Positions 9,801 through 20,648 of a stretch of DNA of 64,000 nucleotides are shown in pieces. Numbering within the stretch: the stretch's first letter is position 1; each line of letters opens with the position of its first letter. Position numbers and translations under genes: made by a program. Location of the stretch: NCBI RefSeq assembly GCF_032118995.1, contig NC_092665.1:3632001-3696000 (forward strand), given 5' to 3'. This DNA is from Asterias amurensis. Taxonomy: Eukaryota; Echinodermata; Asteroidea; Forcipulatida; Asteriidae. The notes beneath the pieces were generated by a model. The model saw only the letters and a program-made list of their open reading frames with translations, made no database searches and was not told the DNA's origin.

Positions 9801-12800
9801 GCGCGCGCCAAGATACGCGCATGCATGTCGGACCTTATTTGTCGGACCTTTGTTGCGTTGTGATTGGTCAATACGCAATGGGGCGGAGCTAAATGGATCA
9901 GTCTATTGTCAGCTGATAAATAGCTACAGTTTAGTAAAAAGCATCCTGATGGTTTCTTGCAGGGAATTTACCTGATCTGAATACAAAAAGTTTTAAAGGA
10001 ACACGTTGCCTTGGATCGGACGAGTTGGTCTATTAAAAGCGTTTGAAACTGTTTCTTATGAAATGCATATGGTTAGAAAGATGTTTTAAAAGTAGAATAT
10101 AATGATCCACACAAGTATCACTCCAAACTGCACGGTTTTCCTTTTACGTCGCGAACTATCACGGTCGGCCATTTATGGGAGTCAAAATTTTGACTCCCAT
10201 GAATGGCCGACCGTGTTAGTCGACAGGGTAAAAAGAAAACCACACAATTTCGAGGCATATTTGTGTAGATCATTGTATTCTACTTTTACAATATCTTTCT
10301 AACCATATACATTTTACAACAAAGGGTCACAGAACGATTTTCAAAGACCAACTCGACCGATCCAAGGCAACGTGTTCCTTTAAAGGCAGTGGACACTATT
10401 GGTAATTACTCAAAATAATTGTTAGCATAAAAACTTACTCGGCACTGAGCGATGGAGAGCTGTTGAGAGTATAAAACATTGTGAGAAACGGCTAATTCCT
10501 CTAAAGCATTGTAGTTTTTGAGAAAGAGTTATTCTTACTCAAATATTAAAAGACTTGAAGCCTTTTGTTAGCAGACAGTCGTATGTAACACACAGTGGAG
10601 GTCATATCAATTGACAAACACCCTTCTTTGTGTGCGATTTGAGCAAACGGGCAACTGTCAATGAAAAAACGTCTTTATGAGGTGTCAAAAATGAGCCAGG
10701 GAATAAATTGCTTTTTGATTGAAAATAAATCTTCATGGGTGCAAAAGTAAATGTTTTTTATTACTAAAGCAAACTGGTTTATAAAAAGGAAAATTAATTT
10801 CACTTTTTTGTAAAAATTATATTTGGACATAGAGTGCGAAGGTTTGGCTGAAATGTTCTTTGTCTTATTTTATTTTTGCTTTAAGATGTAGACACGTGCC
10901 GACAGGTCAGTTTATGAACTCTTCTAACTTCTGTAGCCGAGGTTTTGAGTGCAAGAAATGCCTACACCCTTTGGAAGTGGTAAGACAGTTAAATTTGATA
11001 TAATTCATCCAATTTGTGAACTATTACAATGTATTATGTGGAGTTCTTTGTGGGAACTCATCGATCCAAAGAATGTAGACTGTTTGTATTTTTACCTTAT
11101 GATCGCTTTGCCCTCGGTCTGCCCTCAGTCTGTCCAGGCAAATGGCCATACCTTAGGGATACTAGAGGTAAGCGGTAAAACCCCAGGTATTCTTGAAACA
11201 CGCAAATGGAATAGGGACCTAGGCATGGGCAGTGTAAAAGGGCGCTTGGTTACTGGTAAGGTAAAAAAGTCCGAAGGGCCTCCCCAGGGATGGATTTCAC
11301 AAAGAGTTAGAACTAGTCTTATCTTGGGTTAGGACGAGTTACTCCTCCTAATTTAGGACAAGCCTTAAGTTTTTAATGTCTCCTAGGACTAGTCCTAACC
11401 TTAAGGGCCAGTCACACTGCAGCGATAATGAAAACGATCACGACGCAAAGAGAACGCATTATTGGTTGTATTGCTCCGCGCAGAATACGCGCACACTTAA
11501 TCAACCAATCGAGGTCAGTGTGTTCGTTTATCGTTTTCAATATTGATGCAGTGTGACTGGCCCTCTCTTTGTGAAACCGACCCCTGGGATAAGAGACACA
11601 GTGTGAAAAGGGCAGAATCAAAAGTCTTAGTTCCTGCCTTCGTGCATCATCAAACCACCTCCACAGTACTTAAGCAGCAAGCAGCATCAGAGTCCAGCTT
11701 TCTCCAGAAGACGATCAGAGCATACTGATCGAAACGTCGAGTTGAAACCATCGGTTCTTTTCAGAACCACCCCAACTCATTAGAGATAGTCATTACTTGG
11801 TGTTACCACAAACCTTTCTATATCTTAGTCCCCAGTTGTCCTTGTAGATGAAGATAAACATCAGGACAAGTATAATGTTTGAACTAGTATACTCAACAGC
11901 AGTATCAAAATAAATGATATTACTAACTGTTTTCATTTTGTATTTCTAGTTACACGACTGTAGCAACCGTGGACCTGATACGGTGTGTGGCTGCGTTGAT
12001 GGATACTACATGACATCACCAGATACATGTTTGCCTCTCCCAAAATGTGACGCGGAACACGAACCCACATCAGGACGTAAGAAACTCAACAATATTTTTC
12101 CTCTGGGGTTATAGATATTAGGTGTTGAAGAACAGTCGTTGTGTGAGTAGGATTTGAAACTTTGCATGGTGGAAATAAGATATAGAAGAGTTTGCGGTAA
12201 CACCATGTAATAACAATCTCTAAATGAGTTGGGGTGGTTCTGAAAAGAACCGTTGGATTAACTCGACGTTTCGATCAGTATGCTCTGATCGTCTTCTGGA
12301 GAATGCACTGATTGTCTTCTGGAGAATGCATTCTCCAGAAGACGATCAGAGCATACTGATCGAAACGTCGAGTTAATCCAACGGTTCTTTTCAGAACCAC
12401 CCCAACTCATTTAGAGATTGTTATTACATGGTGTTACCGCAAACTCTTCTATAACAGTCGTTGTAATAGATTTGGAAATAATATAATATGTTTTTGTTGG
12501 GAACTGACACAATCTCTATAATTACTGGTCTGTGCTTGACATCACTAGTGGCTAAATTGATGGTTTCAAAGAAAGTGTGCTTATCTCTTCTCGGGAGCCA
12601 CTACTACTCAAAAGCCCTTTTCACTTGACTCAATGGATCCTTCCCATGAAATATGGGTAGGACATAATGGGCCAAACCATCATCCAGTGGCCGTAGCAGG
12701 AAACAGCGCCACCAACCGACTGGTGGTGCTTCGTGAAACTAGTCGAAACGTAAACAAAAATTACGTGAGTATTGGCTGTGTTTCATAAAAAAATTCATTT

Positions 12801-14772
12801 ATTAATTTTTTTTCTTCAGATGGAGATCATGGCACTGAAATCCGATGTACACGTTGCCATGTGGGTTATTTTCAGCCAAATAACAACAGCACCCGCAAAT
12901 GCAAGAAAATAAAACAGTGCACCGTGCGGCAGGGTACCCCTCGCTCGGATGCAGTGTGTCTTAATGACCGAACGCCGGAACCAACTCAACAACCTTCAAC
13001 TGGAACGCTGGAACCAATTCAACAACCTACAATTGGTGAGTCACAATCATAATGCAAATAGTGTGACGTCTTATGGCCTATAGCAGTTAAGAGCACCAGA
13101 TTTTCTGCTCTGGTGTTTGAGTTTGATCAGCAGAGTGTGGGTTCGACTCCCGGTTGTGACGCTTGTGTCCTTAAGCGAGACACTTAACCATGATTGATTT
13201 GTATAAAGTTTGGGAGGTAGTGTTTGTTGCTCTACAAGCCAGGGGTATCTGATTGATGATACCCAAGCCTACATCCATATGAACTGTATAGACCGTATTG
13301 AATATGACGTCACCGTTCAAATATCTGCCCTACAACATGGCGTCTTTGCGCGTGTGCGTGCGTGTGTGCGTGCAGGTGCCTAAGAAATCAAACCGGGAAA
13401 GCTGCATGCTGCGTGCTTCATTGATGTACGGTTTTTCAATACGGTCTATAGGGGTATTAAACCCTGTTTCATCAGGCCCAGGGTGGGGGAGGTGGGGGGG
13501 GGACATGTGCTTCTTCTGGGTTTTTCGTAATAACAAGCCTGATATACATTAAAATAGTTTGTATTTTGTAAGTTGCAGGTTATGTAACAACAGGAGAGCC
13601 CATTGAGCCCGGGGTAACTACTACTCCAGAACCAACACCAGGATATGATGATATTACCTCAGTCGGGCCCACAACACTTCCTACTCCCAAAAACACGGGT
13701 ATGTGTGTGTGCACCAAAGTGTCATATATCTTTAGGTCTTAGGGTTTAAATTCCACCCGAGTAATATGCTTACAAGTGATTTTTTTCACAGAGCTCTAGA
13801 AAGTACCGAGTATACAGTGCTAACACACATCGGTTTATATGGGTGAAACCAAAATTTAACATCTATTAAACTATACTGTCCTACAGAAAAATTGTGTTGG
13901 GTAGGTAAAAGCAACAACAACGTAATAGTTTGTGTTCATTATTTTTTACTGTAGTTGAAATTTGCAACCTGGACTTAATTTTATTTTCAAAATTTTATCC
14001 AAAAGGTCGATCCTCGCTCTAAGAGCTAAGGGTCGTGCTCAAGAGCTGCAATTATTGAAGTTAAAATAATGTGTGCTCTGCCATAATTCTCTGTAAGCTT
14101 ACTATCACCTTCTTTTCATTATATCAATTATTTAGGTGGACCTCCTTATCAGAGTGCGCTATGGGTACTATGTCTTGTCTGTTTAGTCGTCGGCATTGGT
14201 TTAGGTGCCCTCATTGTCATCCTCCATCGTCAATATGTGCAAAGGGGTAAGGTTCTTATATTTGTTTAGGCAAAGAAAAGGTATACGTTTGTTTAGAATG
14301 CTGGCCGTAGTGAAATTTGGCGCTTCTAAATTAGTGCCAGCTTTTGAATTTTTTATTACGGAACCATTGGTATCAGATAACTTGTTGTTTTAAGAGATCT
14401 GTCATTTTCTGAGTCATTCCAACAGCTTTATTCCACATACTGCGTCTCTTTGGAACTCATTGCCTGGTGCATGTTTCCCTCCATCATACAGTCTAGGCTG
14501 TTAAAGAGGAATATCAATTCCTACCTTCAGCTCCCCTGAGTTCTTTCCACTTCAAATAGTTGTTCTTCTTTGACCACCATACCAGGAGTAGCTTTCAGCC
14601 TTGTTATAAAATAATGCCAATGTTGCTGCTATGTTTGTAAACAAATTGTAAATTTACTTTTTCACACTTTCTCTTTTAGACAAATACATTAGACATGAAT
14701 GCAGCATTCATTTTGTTTTCATTTCTAGGTTCATCTCCTGTCATGTCAAAGGAAGCAAATGAACTATTATGA
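6894..14772 (+). CDS. TNF-receptor-like transmembrane protein 2
   Basis: Modelled exons are 6894-6959, 8041-8115, 9506-9666, 10886-10979, 11950-12076, 12820-13035, 13579-13698, 14136-14246 and 14729-14772, giving 337 residues with all phases consistent. Residues 1-47 hold the hydrophobic signal region (VAYLGLLLIVFVP). Residues 48-225 carry TNFR-type cysteine repeats, for example LHCPCQLCNPG, CSRGFECKKC, CGCVDGYYM and IRCTRCHVGYFQ. Then come a Thr/Pro stalk (PEPTPGYDDI), a membrane span (LWVLCLVCLVVGIGLGALIV) and a short tail (SSPVMSKEANELL) without a death domain. By family this is a type I surface receptor for a TNF-like ligand; which subfamily is unclear. The start codon is supported by the near-identical first exon of receptor 3. 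Introns hold LINE, SINE and MITE copies. Confidence 0.82.
7095..7932. mobile_element. Foldback element with internally repeated inverted termini, receptor 2 intron 1
   Basis: Both ends are about 130-150 bp arrays of a roughly 17-bp motif (GACAACTCGACGGTTCG and variants such as GACAACTCGTCCG). The right end is the complement of the left, bounded by CAGACAACTC and GAGTTGTCTG. The core is AT-rich, with no transposase frame seen. Confidence 0.75.
8178..8308 (+). repeat. tRNA-derived SINE, internally deleted
   Basis: The head GTCTTGGCCGAGCGGTTTATAG is followed directly by the family tail (cgccttgagtaccttgttgg ... gcgctatataa). The B-box part is missing. Confidence 0.65.
8497..8860 (+). mobile_element. 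MITE C copy
   Basis: The ends are AGCCATTGGACCC and GGGTCCAATGGCT. The left flank is TTAA and the right flank TTGA, one base off. It lies in receptor 2 intron 2. Confidence 0.85.
8970..9417 (+). mobile_element. LINE (non-LTR retrotransposon) 3' coding fragment
   Basis: Conceptual translation gives a decayed reverse-transcriptase C-terminal tail: HKFLVADPTVQLPG, LLNRFRTDAW, then in another frame KWGYLASWLCDCGEPQTM and HMIADCPL. The CDCG...QTM.H...CP pattern is common in non-LTR elements. A stop (LS*V) and a frame change show it is dead. The exact clade is not determined. Confidence 0.7.
9997..10379 (+). mobile_element. MITE B, full-length copy
   Basis: The element runs from AGGAACACGTTGCCTTGGAT to its complement, with TTAA on both sides. 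The centre is a second palindrome built on GGTCGGCCATTTATGGGAG. Its right TTAA (10380-10383) is also the left TTAA of the next MITE A. Confidence 0.9.
10384..10640 (+). mobile_element. MITE A, truncated or diverged copy abutting MITE B
   Basis: The left end AGGCAGTGGACACTATTGG is intact. The right inverted repeat is not found, and the right limit is approximate. Confidence 0.6.
11405..11563. mobile_element. Short inverted-repeat element nested in another repeat
   Basis: GGGCCAGTCACACTGCA ... TGCAGTGTGACTGGCCC bounds 159 bp. It interrupts an older repeat (ttcacaaagagttag ... ctctttgtgaaa) related to one near 46.1-46.26 kb. Confidence 0.65.
11697..11820. mobile_element. Half copy of palindromic family D
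   Basis: It matches the right arm of the complete palindrome at 12181-12453 (GACGATCAGAGCATACTGAT, then aaccaccccaactca). Confidence 0.65.
12181..12453. mobile_element. Palindromic element, family D
   Basis: A near-perfect 273-bp inverted repeat runs from TATAGAAGAGTTTGCGGTAA to its complement, centred near gaatgcattc. It lies in receptor 2 intron 5 and is a strong hairpin former. Confidence 0.85.
13070..13260 (+). repeat. tRNA-derived SINE fragment
   Basis: Same SINE as at 550-840, here uninterrupted. The segment is GGGTTCGACTCCCGGTTG then GTGTCCTTAAGCGAGACAC. Confidence 0.6.
13288..13448. mobile_element. Small inverted-repeat element
   Basis: TAGACCGTATTGAA at the left pairs with TTCAATACGGTCTA at the right. 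The paralogous spot in receptor 1 keeps only the right end. Confidence 0.5.
14405..14600 (+). mobile_element. LINE 3' coding fragment in receptor 2 intron
   Basis: Translation gives ASLWNSLPGACFPPSY and then RGISIPTF-like remains, a relative of the fragment at 49290-49960. It sits between the membrane and tail exons. Confidence 0.55.
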
Positions 14773-15264
14773 GTAAGTCTGAATATTTGTAAAACCCGGG
14801 GCCCTGATTACTCCTCACTATACAGCTACCACTGTCTGACTTTGGCTATCGCCACCTCTGTTTCTTCCGACAAAATCTGCTTATAGACTATCGCCTAGAT
14901 AACTGTGGGAACTTGTCCCAAATCTTGCTCAAACTCAGATCATTTAGATCGACTTTTGATAAGAGTTGACGCTCTCAACCCTCTGTCGTTGGGATCGCTC
15001 TCTCCGTCTAACTGCCCCTCCGATATTTCCATCGGTAGCCAAACAAATCTTTCTTCTCCAGATCTTATGATAATAAAATTCTAATGAACATTTATAAAAC
15101 AAATTCCAACCGCAATCGGATTCGAGAATGACGCCCGTCACTTGTTGCATATTGAACATAATTTACTCCTACCTGAAACACATTCCAACTTAGGGAGTGC
15201 CAGCTCTGCTGGATGACTTCATGAGTAATGACTAATAGTGTCCACTGCCTTCTAAAGCATAAGG

Positions 15265-15345
15265 GCTAGATAGCTCAGTTGGTAGAGCACCGGCGTTCTA
15301 ATTCTGAGGTTGCAGGTTCAAATCCTGTTCCTCTGAAGCTTTAAT
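15265..15345 (+). repeat. tRNA-derived SINE head
   Basis: TAGCTCAGTTGGTAGAGCA and GGTTCAAATCC are good A and B boxes. The anticodon and acceptor stems do not pair, so it is not called as a tRNA. It lies downstream of receptor 2. Confidence 0.6.
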
Positions 15346-16012
15346 TGTTCAGCCTAAAATTTATGACTTTAAAAAAGAAACTCTTTTAATTGTTCCTTTG
15401 TTTCAACAGGTGACCTGCGTGAACAAGACAATGTGCTAAATTTGTGATAAGACGGACTGCACATGACTTCTTTGACCACCATATTGGATGAAATGTGCAC
15501 GCATGAAAGGCTATCATTGGCTGAGAGTCGTGGGCAGCGTGTATACACGCGTGCATTTTTCTATTGTGTCTGGCAGTCAATGAAGCTATGTGCAATCAAT
15601 CTATTCTGTTTGTATTCTTCATATTTTATTGTATCTGCCTTTTAAATTTTTTATGGGGAATATTTGATCAGGACTCTAAGTGTAATTTGTGTGGGTTTCA
15701 TCAAATCGCTTTTGTAGATTTTGGAGCTGGTTCGGCCGATCCAGAATGGTCTCCAAGGTTTTATTATTTGCCAAAAAAACATGTTTTTTTTCTTTTGAGG
15801 GAATTTTGTTGTATTAAAGTGCCCCCGAAAAAAGGGATAATAAGACACAGCTAGATAGAACAAAATATTGCCTGCTGAAAAACAGTGCCTCCCTTGTGTC
15901 CCAAGTAAAAACAATCCTGGCTGCACCACACTATTGTCTGATCATAAAACAATTTAATGATTTGAGGCATTGCATTAAGATGAGGGGTCAATATATATTT
16001 GTCTTGCGTTAA

Positions 16013-16382
16013 AGGAACACGTTGCCTTGGATCAGTCAAGTTGGTCTTTGAAAAGCGTTCTGTAACCGTTTCTTATAAAATCGGTATGGTTAGAAAGATG
16101 TTGTAAAAGTAAAATACAATGATCTACACAAATATGCCTTGAAATTGCGTGGTTTTCGTTTTACCTCGTCGACAAACACGGTCGGCCATTTATTTGACTC
16201 CCATAAATGGCCGACCGTGTTAGTTCGTGATGTAAAATGAAAACCGTGCAATTTTGAGTGATAATTGTGTGGATCATTATATTCTACTTTTAAAACATCT
16301 TTCTAACCATATGCATTTGATAACAAACGGTTTCAAACGCTTTTCATAGACCAACTCGTCCGATCCAAGGCAACGTGTTCCT
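16013..16382 (+). mobile_element. MITE B copy
   Basis: Its ends are AGGAACACGTTGCCTTGGAT and the complement, with TTAA on both sides. The nested central palindrome is present. Confidence 0.9.
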
Positions 16383-16645
16383 TTAACGCCATGTGTGTGT
16401 GTACTTGCCGGGTAGAGTTTGTTCTTTAGAGAACTGTATTCTACTACCTCGGAGTAGATATATCGGATGTTCTGGAGACTTCTCAGCTCTGAAAAGAACT
16501 GTCCTGCTTTTTAACTACTACCTGGGCACAATTAGTAGAGCTGTTTAAGCAGAAAATATTGCTTAATAATTTTCTGCTTAGCAGAAATGAGCAGGATACC
16601 AGTCACAAATTGTAGATGTAACATGGTATTTTGGCTGGTGACCTT

Positions 16646-17383
16646 ATTCTGGTAAGCATAATTTTGTTGTGCTTAGCTACTTTTTGTGCCAAAAGCAGCT
16701 CTATGAAATTGGGCCCTGGGCGGAAGGTATAGAAAATGGGCTGGGACTTTAGCTTATAAGATTGTTATTAACTGCACTACCGCAGAATGAGCTCGAAATT
16801 GGTCTCAACATTTCAAATAGCTTGCTCTAGTCATCGTCAGGAGACTTTAAAACATATTTACTTATAAAGTTTTGTATATTTGTATTTATTGTAAGAACAA
16901 CTCTGTACTTTTGTCATGTATTAAACTGCAAGTTATGTAGACATATCGGAAACTATGGGGAAAAGAGGTGGGTCACTAAACTGTTTTCAGAAGCAGTTTA
17001 TCATAACACTTTTGACTATTCTGGTAAGCATAATTTTGTTGTGCTTAGCTACTTTTTGTGCCAAAAGCAGCTCTATGAAATTGGGCCCTGGGCGGAAGGT
17101 ATAGAAAATGGGCTGGGATTTTAGCTTATAACATTGTTATTAACTGCACTACCGCAGATTGAGCTCGAAATTGGTCTCAACATTTCAAATAGCTTGCTCT
17201 AGTCATCGTCAGGAGACTTTAAAACATATTTTTGTATATTTGTATATATTGTAAGAACAACTTTGTACTTTTGTCATGTATTAAACTGCAAGTTATGTAG
17301 ACATATCGGAAACTATGGGGAAAAGAGGTGGGTCACTAAACTGTTTTCAGAAGCAGTTTATCATAACACTTTTGACTATTCTT
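16646..17383 (+). repeat. Tandem duplication, unit about 372 bp, two copies
   Basis: 16646-17017 and 17018-17383 are nearly identical, with a small deletion in the second. Each starts attctggtaagcataa and includes a fragment of the GGGCCC repeat (family E). Confidence 0.85.
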
Positions 17384-17827
17384 TTAGCAATATAGATTGC
17401 AATATAGGCCTAATAGGCTGTTAAATAGACTTATTAATAGTGATCAATAGACACAACAAATTTGTCAAAAATGTAGTATTTTTCCAATTTTATCCCCTCA
17501 ATGCAATCACTCATAATATAATTAAAATAAAATAAAATAACTAGGAAGTAGTCTTTACACTGCCACTATACACTTGTAGTTCATTTAATAATGATAATAA
17601 GTAAGACTTGTAAATCGCCTTTTCAAGGGATACAATGCAAGCGGTAAGTGGGTATTGTTCAAGTGCCTGAATTTTCCATTGGGTCACTGGCCTAATAATG
17701 TACATTATGAAATAGTGTGATGAAATAATTTGTAAAAAAAGATAGAGTTTAACATGGATCTAATTGTTGTTATGGCCAAACAACTGTGTGTCCTGTAAAC
17801 AAGCCATACATACACACAGTACTTTAA

Positions 17828-18192
17828 AGCCATTATACACTTTCGGTAAACAGTATTGTCCAAGTCCCACACTTCGTGTATCACAACTTGTATATAAAAT
17901 AACAATTCTGTGGAAATTCAGGCTCAATCGGACATCGGAGTCGGGAGAAAATAACGGGAAAACCCACTCCTGTTTTTGCGCGTTTCGCCGTGTCATGACA
18001 TGTGTTTTTAACAAATCCGTAATTCTCGTTAACGAGAATTTATATTGTTTTACCGTTTTCTCAAAAAGTAAAGCATTTCATGGACTAATATTTCAAGAGA
18101 AATCTTTCACCATTACCTTCTGTAAACCCTGTAAATTATTTGTAAATCTGTGAACTTTTTTTTTTTTTCTGTACCGAAAGGGTCCAATGGCT
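17828..18192 (-). mobile_element. MITE C copy, reverse orientation
   Basis: TTAA lies on both sides. The arms are inverted relative to 2878-3243. The long open frame across it is a by-product. Confidence 0.9.
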
Positions 18193-18199
18193 TTAACAA

Positions 18200-18810
18200 A
18201 AATAATAATAATAATAAAAAAATGAGAGTATATATATTTTATTCAATAAGCTTGTGAATATTATATTCAAATGAACAAAAGGGAACAAGCGGCTGCAGGT
18301 TGCTTACCAACCAAAATATTGTAGAAATATTGTAGAAATGCAAAATGTTTAACAGCCTCATCTTTCAACATAGCAGAGTCTTTCTCGGTGTATTCTTGCA
18401 CATTTGTATTTTGGATACATTTTTCGATTTAGAAGGTTACCGGTAAACACAATCATGTTTGTACTGAAATAAATCACTATGCAGCAGCAATAAATACATA
18501 ATAAATTAATTATAAAAGGTACTTATACTGCGCTTTTCCAAAACATGATCAGCAATACAGTTTATATACTACAGTTAAACCTTTTGTAGTAGTTTTGTAT
18601 TGATATTTTCCCAAAGATAACCCTTTTTGAAAGTCATCTACAATCACGGCCATACCTTGGGCCCCCGCCCCTCCTTTCAATGTTGGCTCTCATTTTGTGG
18701 TCTGAGCTCCAGCTGGGGTTAACAACATTGAGGGTGGGTGGGGGTGATGGGGGTATGTTTATTGCGTATGGCCCAATATGATCTTGGCCTGAATTGTAGT
18801 CCATTTGGCT
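18200..18810. other. Intergenic stretch without a recognised gene
   Basis: The sequence is AT-rich, then a GC-rich segment (18640-18790) that resembles 38325-38490, so it is a low-copy repeat of unknown kind. Confidence 0.4.
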
Positions 18811-18813
18811 TAA

Positions 18814-19197
18814 AGGAACACGTTGCCTTGGATCGGACGAGTTGGTCCATAAAAAGCGTTTGTAACCATTTGTTATAAAATGTATATGGTTGGAAAGATG
18901 TTTTAAAAGTAGAATACAGTGATCCACACAAGTTTGCCTCGAAATTGCGTGGATTTCATTTTACTTTGCGAACTTACATGGTCGGCCATTTTTGGGAGTC
19001 AAAAATTTGACTCCCATAAATGGCGGTGACCGTGTTAGTCGATGAGGTCAAAGGAAAATCACGCAATTTCGAGGCAAACTTGTGTGGATCATTGTATTCT
19101 ACTTTTAAAACTTCTTTCTAACCATATGCATTTTATAACAGACGGTTACAAACGCTTTTTAAAGACCAACTCGACCGATCCAAGGCAACGTGTTCCT
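18814..19197 (+). mobile_element. MITE B copy
   Basis: 384 bp with both ends and TTAA flanks. The central palindrome carries a small insertion. Confidence 0.9.
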
Positions 19198-19590
19198 TTA
19201 AAAGCAATATATATATGCAAAGTGTTTTGCATTGTAAATGCTATTTGCTGAATAAACTTAATAAATTTCCTTGTAAATATTTATTATGTCCGAGTCATGA
19301 CTGAGTGGTTGACTGAACTTAAGTAGTCGGAGTGTTTGTTGTGGGGTCCAAGCCAATGAGCAAGACGCATAACCATAATTGCTTTGTCCTTTTTCAGATG
19401 GGGCGAAAGGAATAGCCACGCTCTTATCAGAAATAGAAGGGCTTTGCCCCTGTTTTTCTGCTGGCATAGTTTGCAGCTGTATTTGCCACCCCAACTTGTA
19501 TCACCAACCCCCCCCCCCCCCCACTGTAGAACTATAGAGCAATGAACCCACCCCCCCCCCCCAGCCCCAGTAAACTTATCTTTGTTTTAA

Positions 19591-19965
19591 AGGCAGTGGA
19601 CTCTATTGGCAATTACTCAAAATAATTATTGGCATAAAAGCTTTCTTGGTGACGAGTAATGGGGAGAGGTTGATGGTATAGAACATTGTGAGAAACGGCT
19701 ACCTCTGAAGTGCCATAGTTTTCAAGAAAGAAGTAATTTTCCTTGAATTTGATTTCGAGACGTCAGAATTAGAACTTGGTCTCAAAATCAACCATCTGAA
19801 CGCACACAACTTCGTGTGACAAGGGTTATTTTTCTTTCATTATTATCTCGCAACTTAGATGACCGATTGAGCTCAAATTTTCACAGGTTTGTTATTTTAT
19901 GCATATGTTGAGATACTCCAACTGTGAATGCTAGTCATTGACAATTACCAATAGTGTACACGCCT
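19591..19965 (-). mobile_element. MITE A copy
   Basis: AGGCAGTGGACTCTATTGG ... GTGTACACGCCT, flanked by TTAA. Poly-C runs lie just before it, around 19510-19562. Confidence 0.85.
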
Positions 19966-19971
19966 TTAACT

Positions 19972-20290
19972 CAAATCATTAAAAAATGTGTAAAGTGTAC
20001 AGTCAATTTCCCCACATGGTTTACTTGAGGTTTTAAATCAAAGTAGAAAGCTTACCTTAAAATATTACTTGCTAAGGTGCTGTAGTTTTTTTTTAAAAAC
20101 GAGTAAAACAATGTCCTGAAAATACATTTTACACTCAAAAATATGTTTCGTCTTATACTACAATTATTTTTGTGACTTTTTTTACTTATTTCTCAAAAAC
20201 TACAGCACCCCAGCTAGTAGTATTTTAAGGTTAGTTTACACTATCACTATTTTTGTGTCCTACAAAAACTGCATCACGGAAATTTGTTTA
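19972..20290. mobile_element. MITE F, diverged copy
   Basis: It shares the family's inverted blocks (aaatattacttgctaaggtg and ctacagcacc) with 26842-27213. The ends are eroded. Confidence 0.5.
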
Positions 20291-20329
20291 TTCTTTTCTC
20301 CTTTATAACAAAACAAAACCTTGCCTAAC

Positions 20330-20648
20330 TATGATAAAACGTTCGTCTGTCATGATACTTTGTTGAAAGGAAAAAAACAATAAGTTATTGAGTAAATGAC
20401 GTCAACATCGATACAGCTGCGGGGAATTCCCTTTATTTTTGCCACGAGTTTCGAAATCTGTACGTTTTGCTGGTACTGCGTACCAGTGACGTCAGTATTA
20501 GGCCCGCTGCCCCCCGCGCGCCCCATATGATAATGTCTGCGCGCATACTATTGCAAAGAACATTCTGGATGGGTTGTAGAGAAACAACGGAGCCGACGAC
20601 GACGAAACCAAATTTTTGTTCTTTCCGATTTTCATTATAATCAAAGAT
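20330..20648 (+). promoter_or_regulatory. Receptor 3 promoter and 5' UTR with CRE and kappaB motifs
   Basis: A perfect CRE (TGACGTCA, 20397-20404) is followed 17 bp later by a good kappaB site (GGGGAATTCCC, 20421-20431) and TTTATTTTT. Flanks before and after match receptor 2 (gttattga.taaatgac; gacgacgacgaaacc before the ATG). This conservation between paralogs supports function. Actual binding is inferred. Confidence 0.65.

Larger units (their letters stand above)
12482..13699 (+). repeat. Segmental duplication, copy 2 (partner 1-1287)
   Basis: This covers the receptor 2 CRD exon, the following intron and the stalk exon. It contains the MITE-free TTAA (13171-13174) and an extra 30-odd bp in the CRD exon adding another Pro-Glu/Thr-Gln repeat. 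Confidence 0.9.

Noticed and set aside
15265-15345. Possible tRNA gene
   Set aside because: A and B boxes are good, but the anticodon and acceptor stems do not pair, and a related degenerate copy at 5168 points to a SINE.
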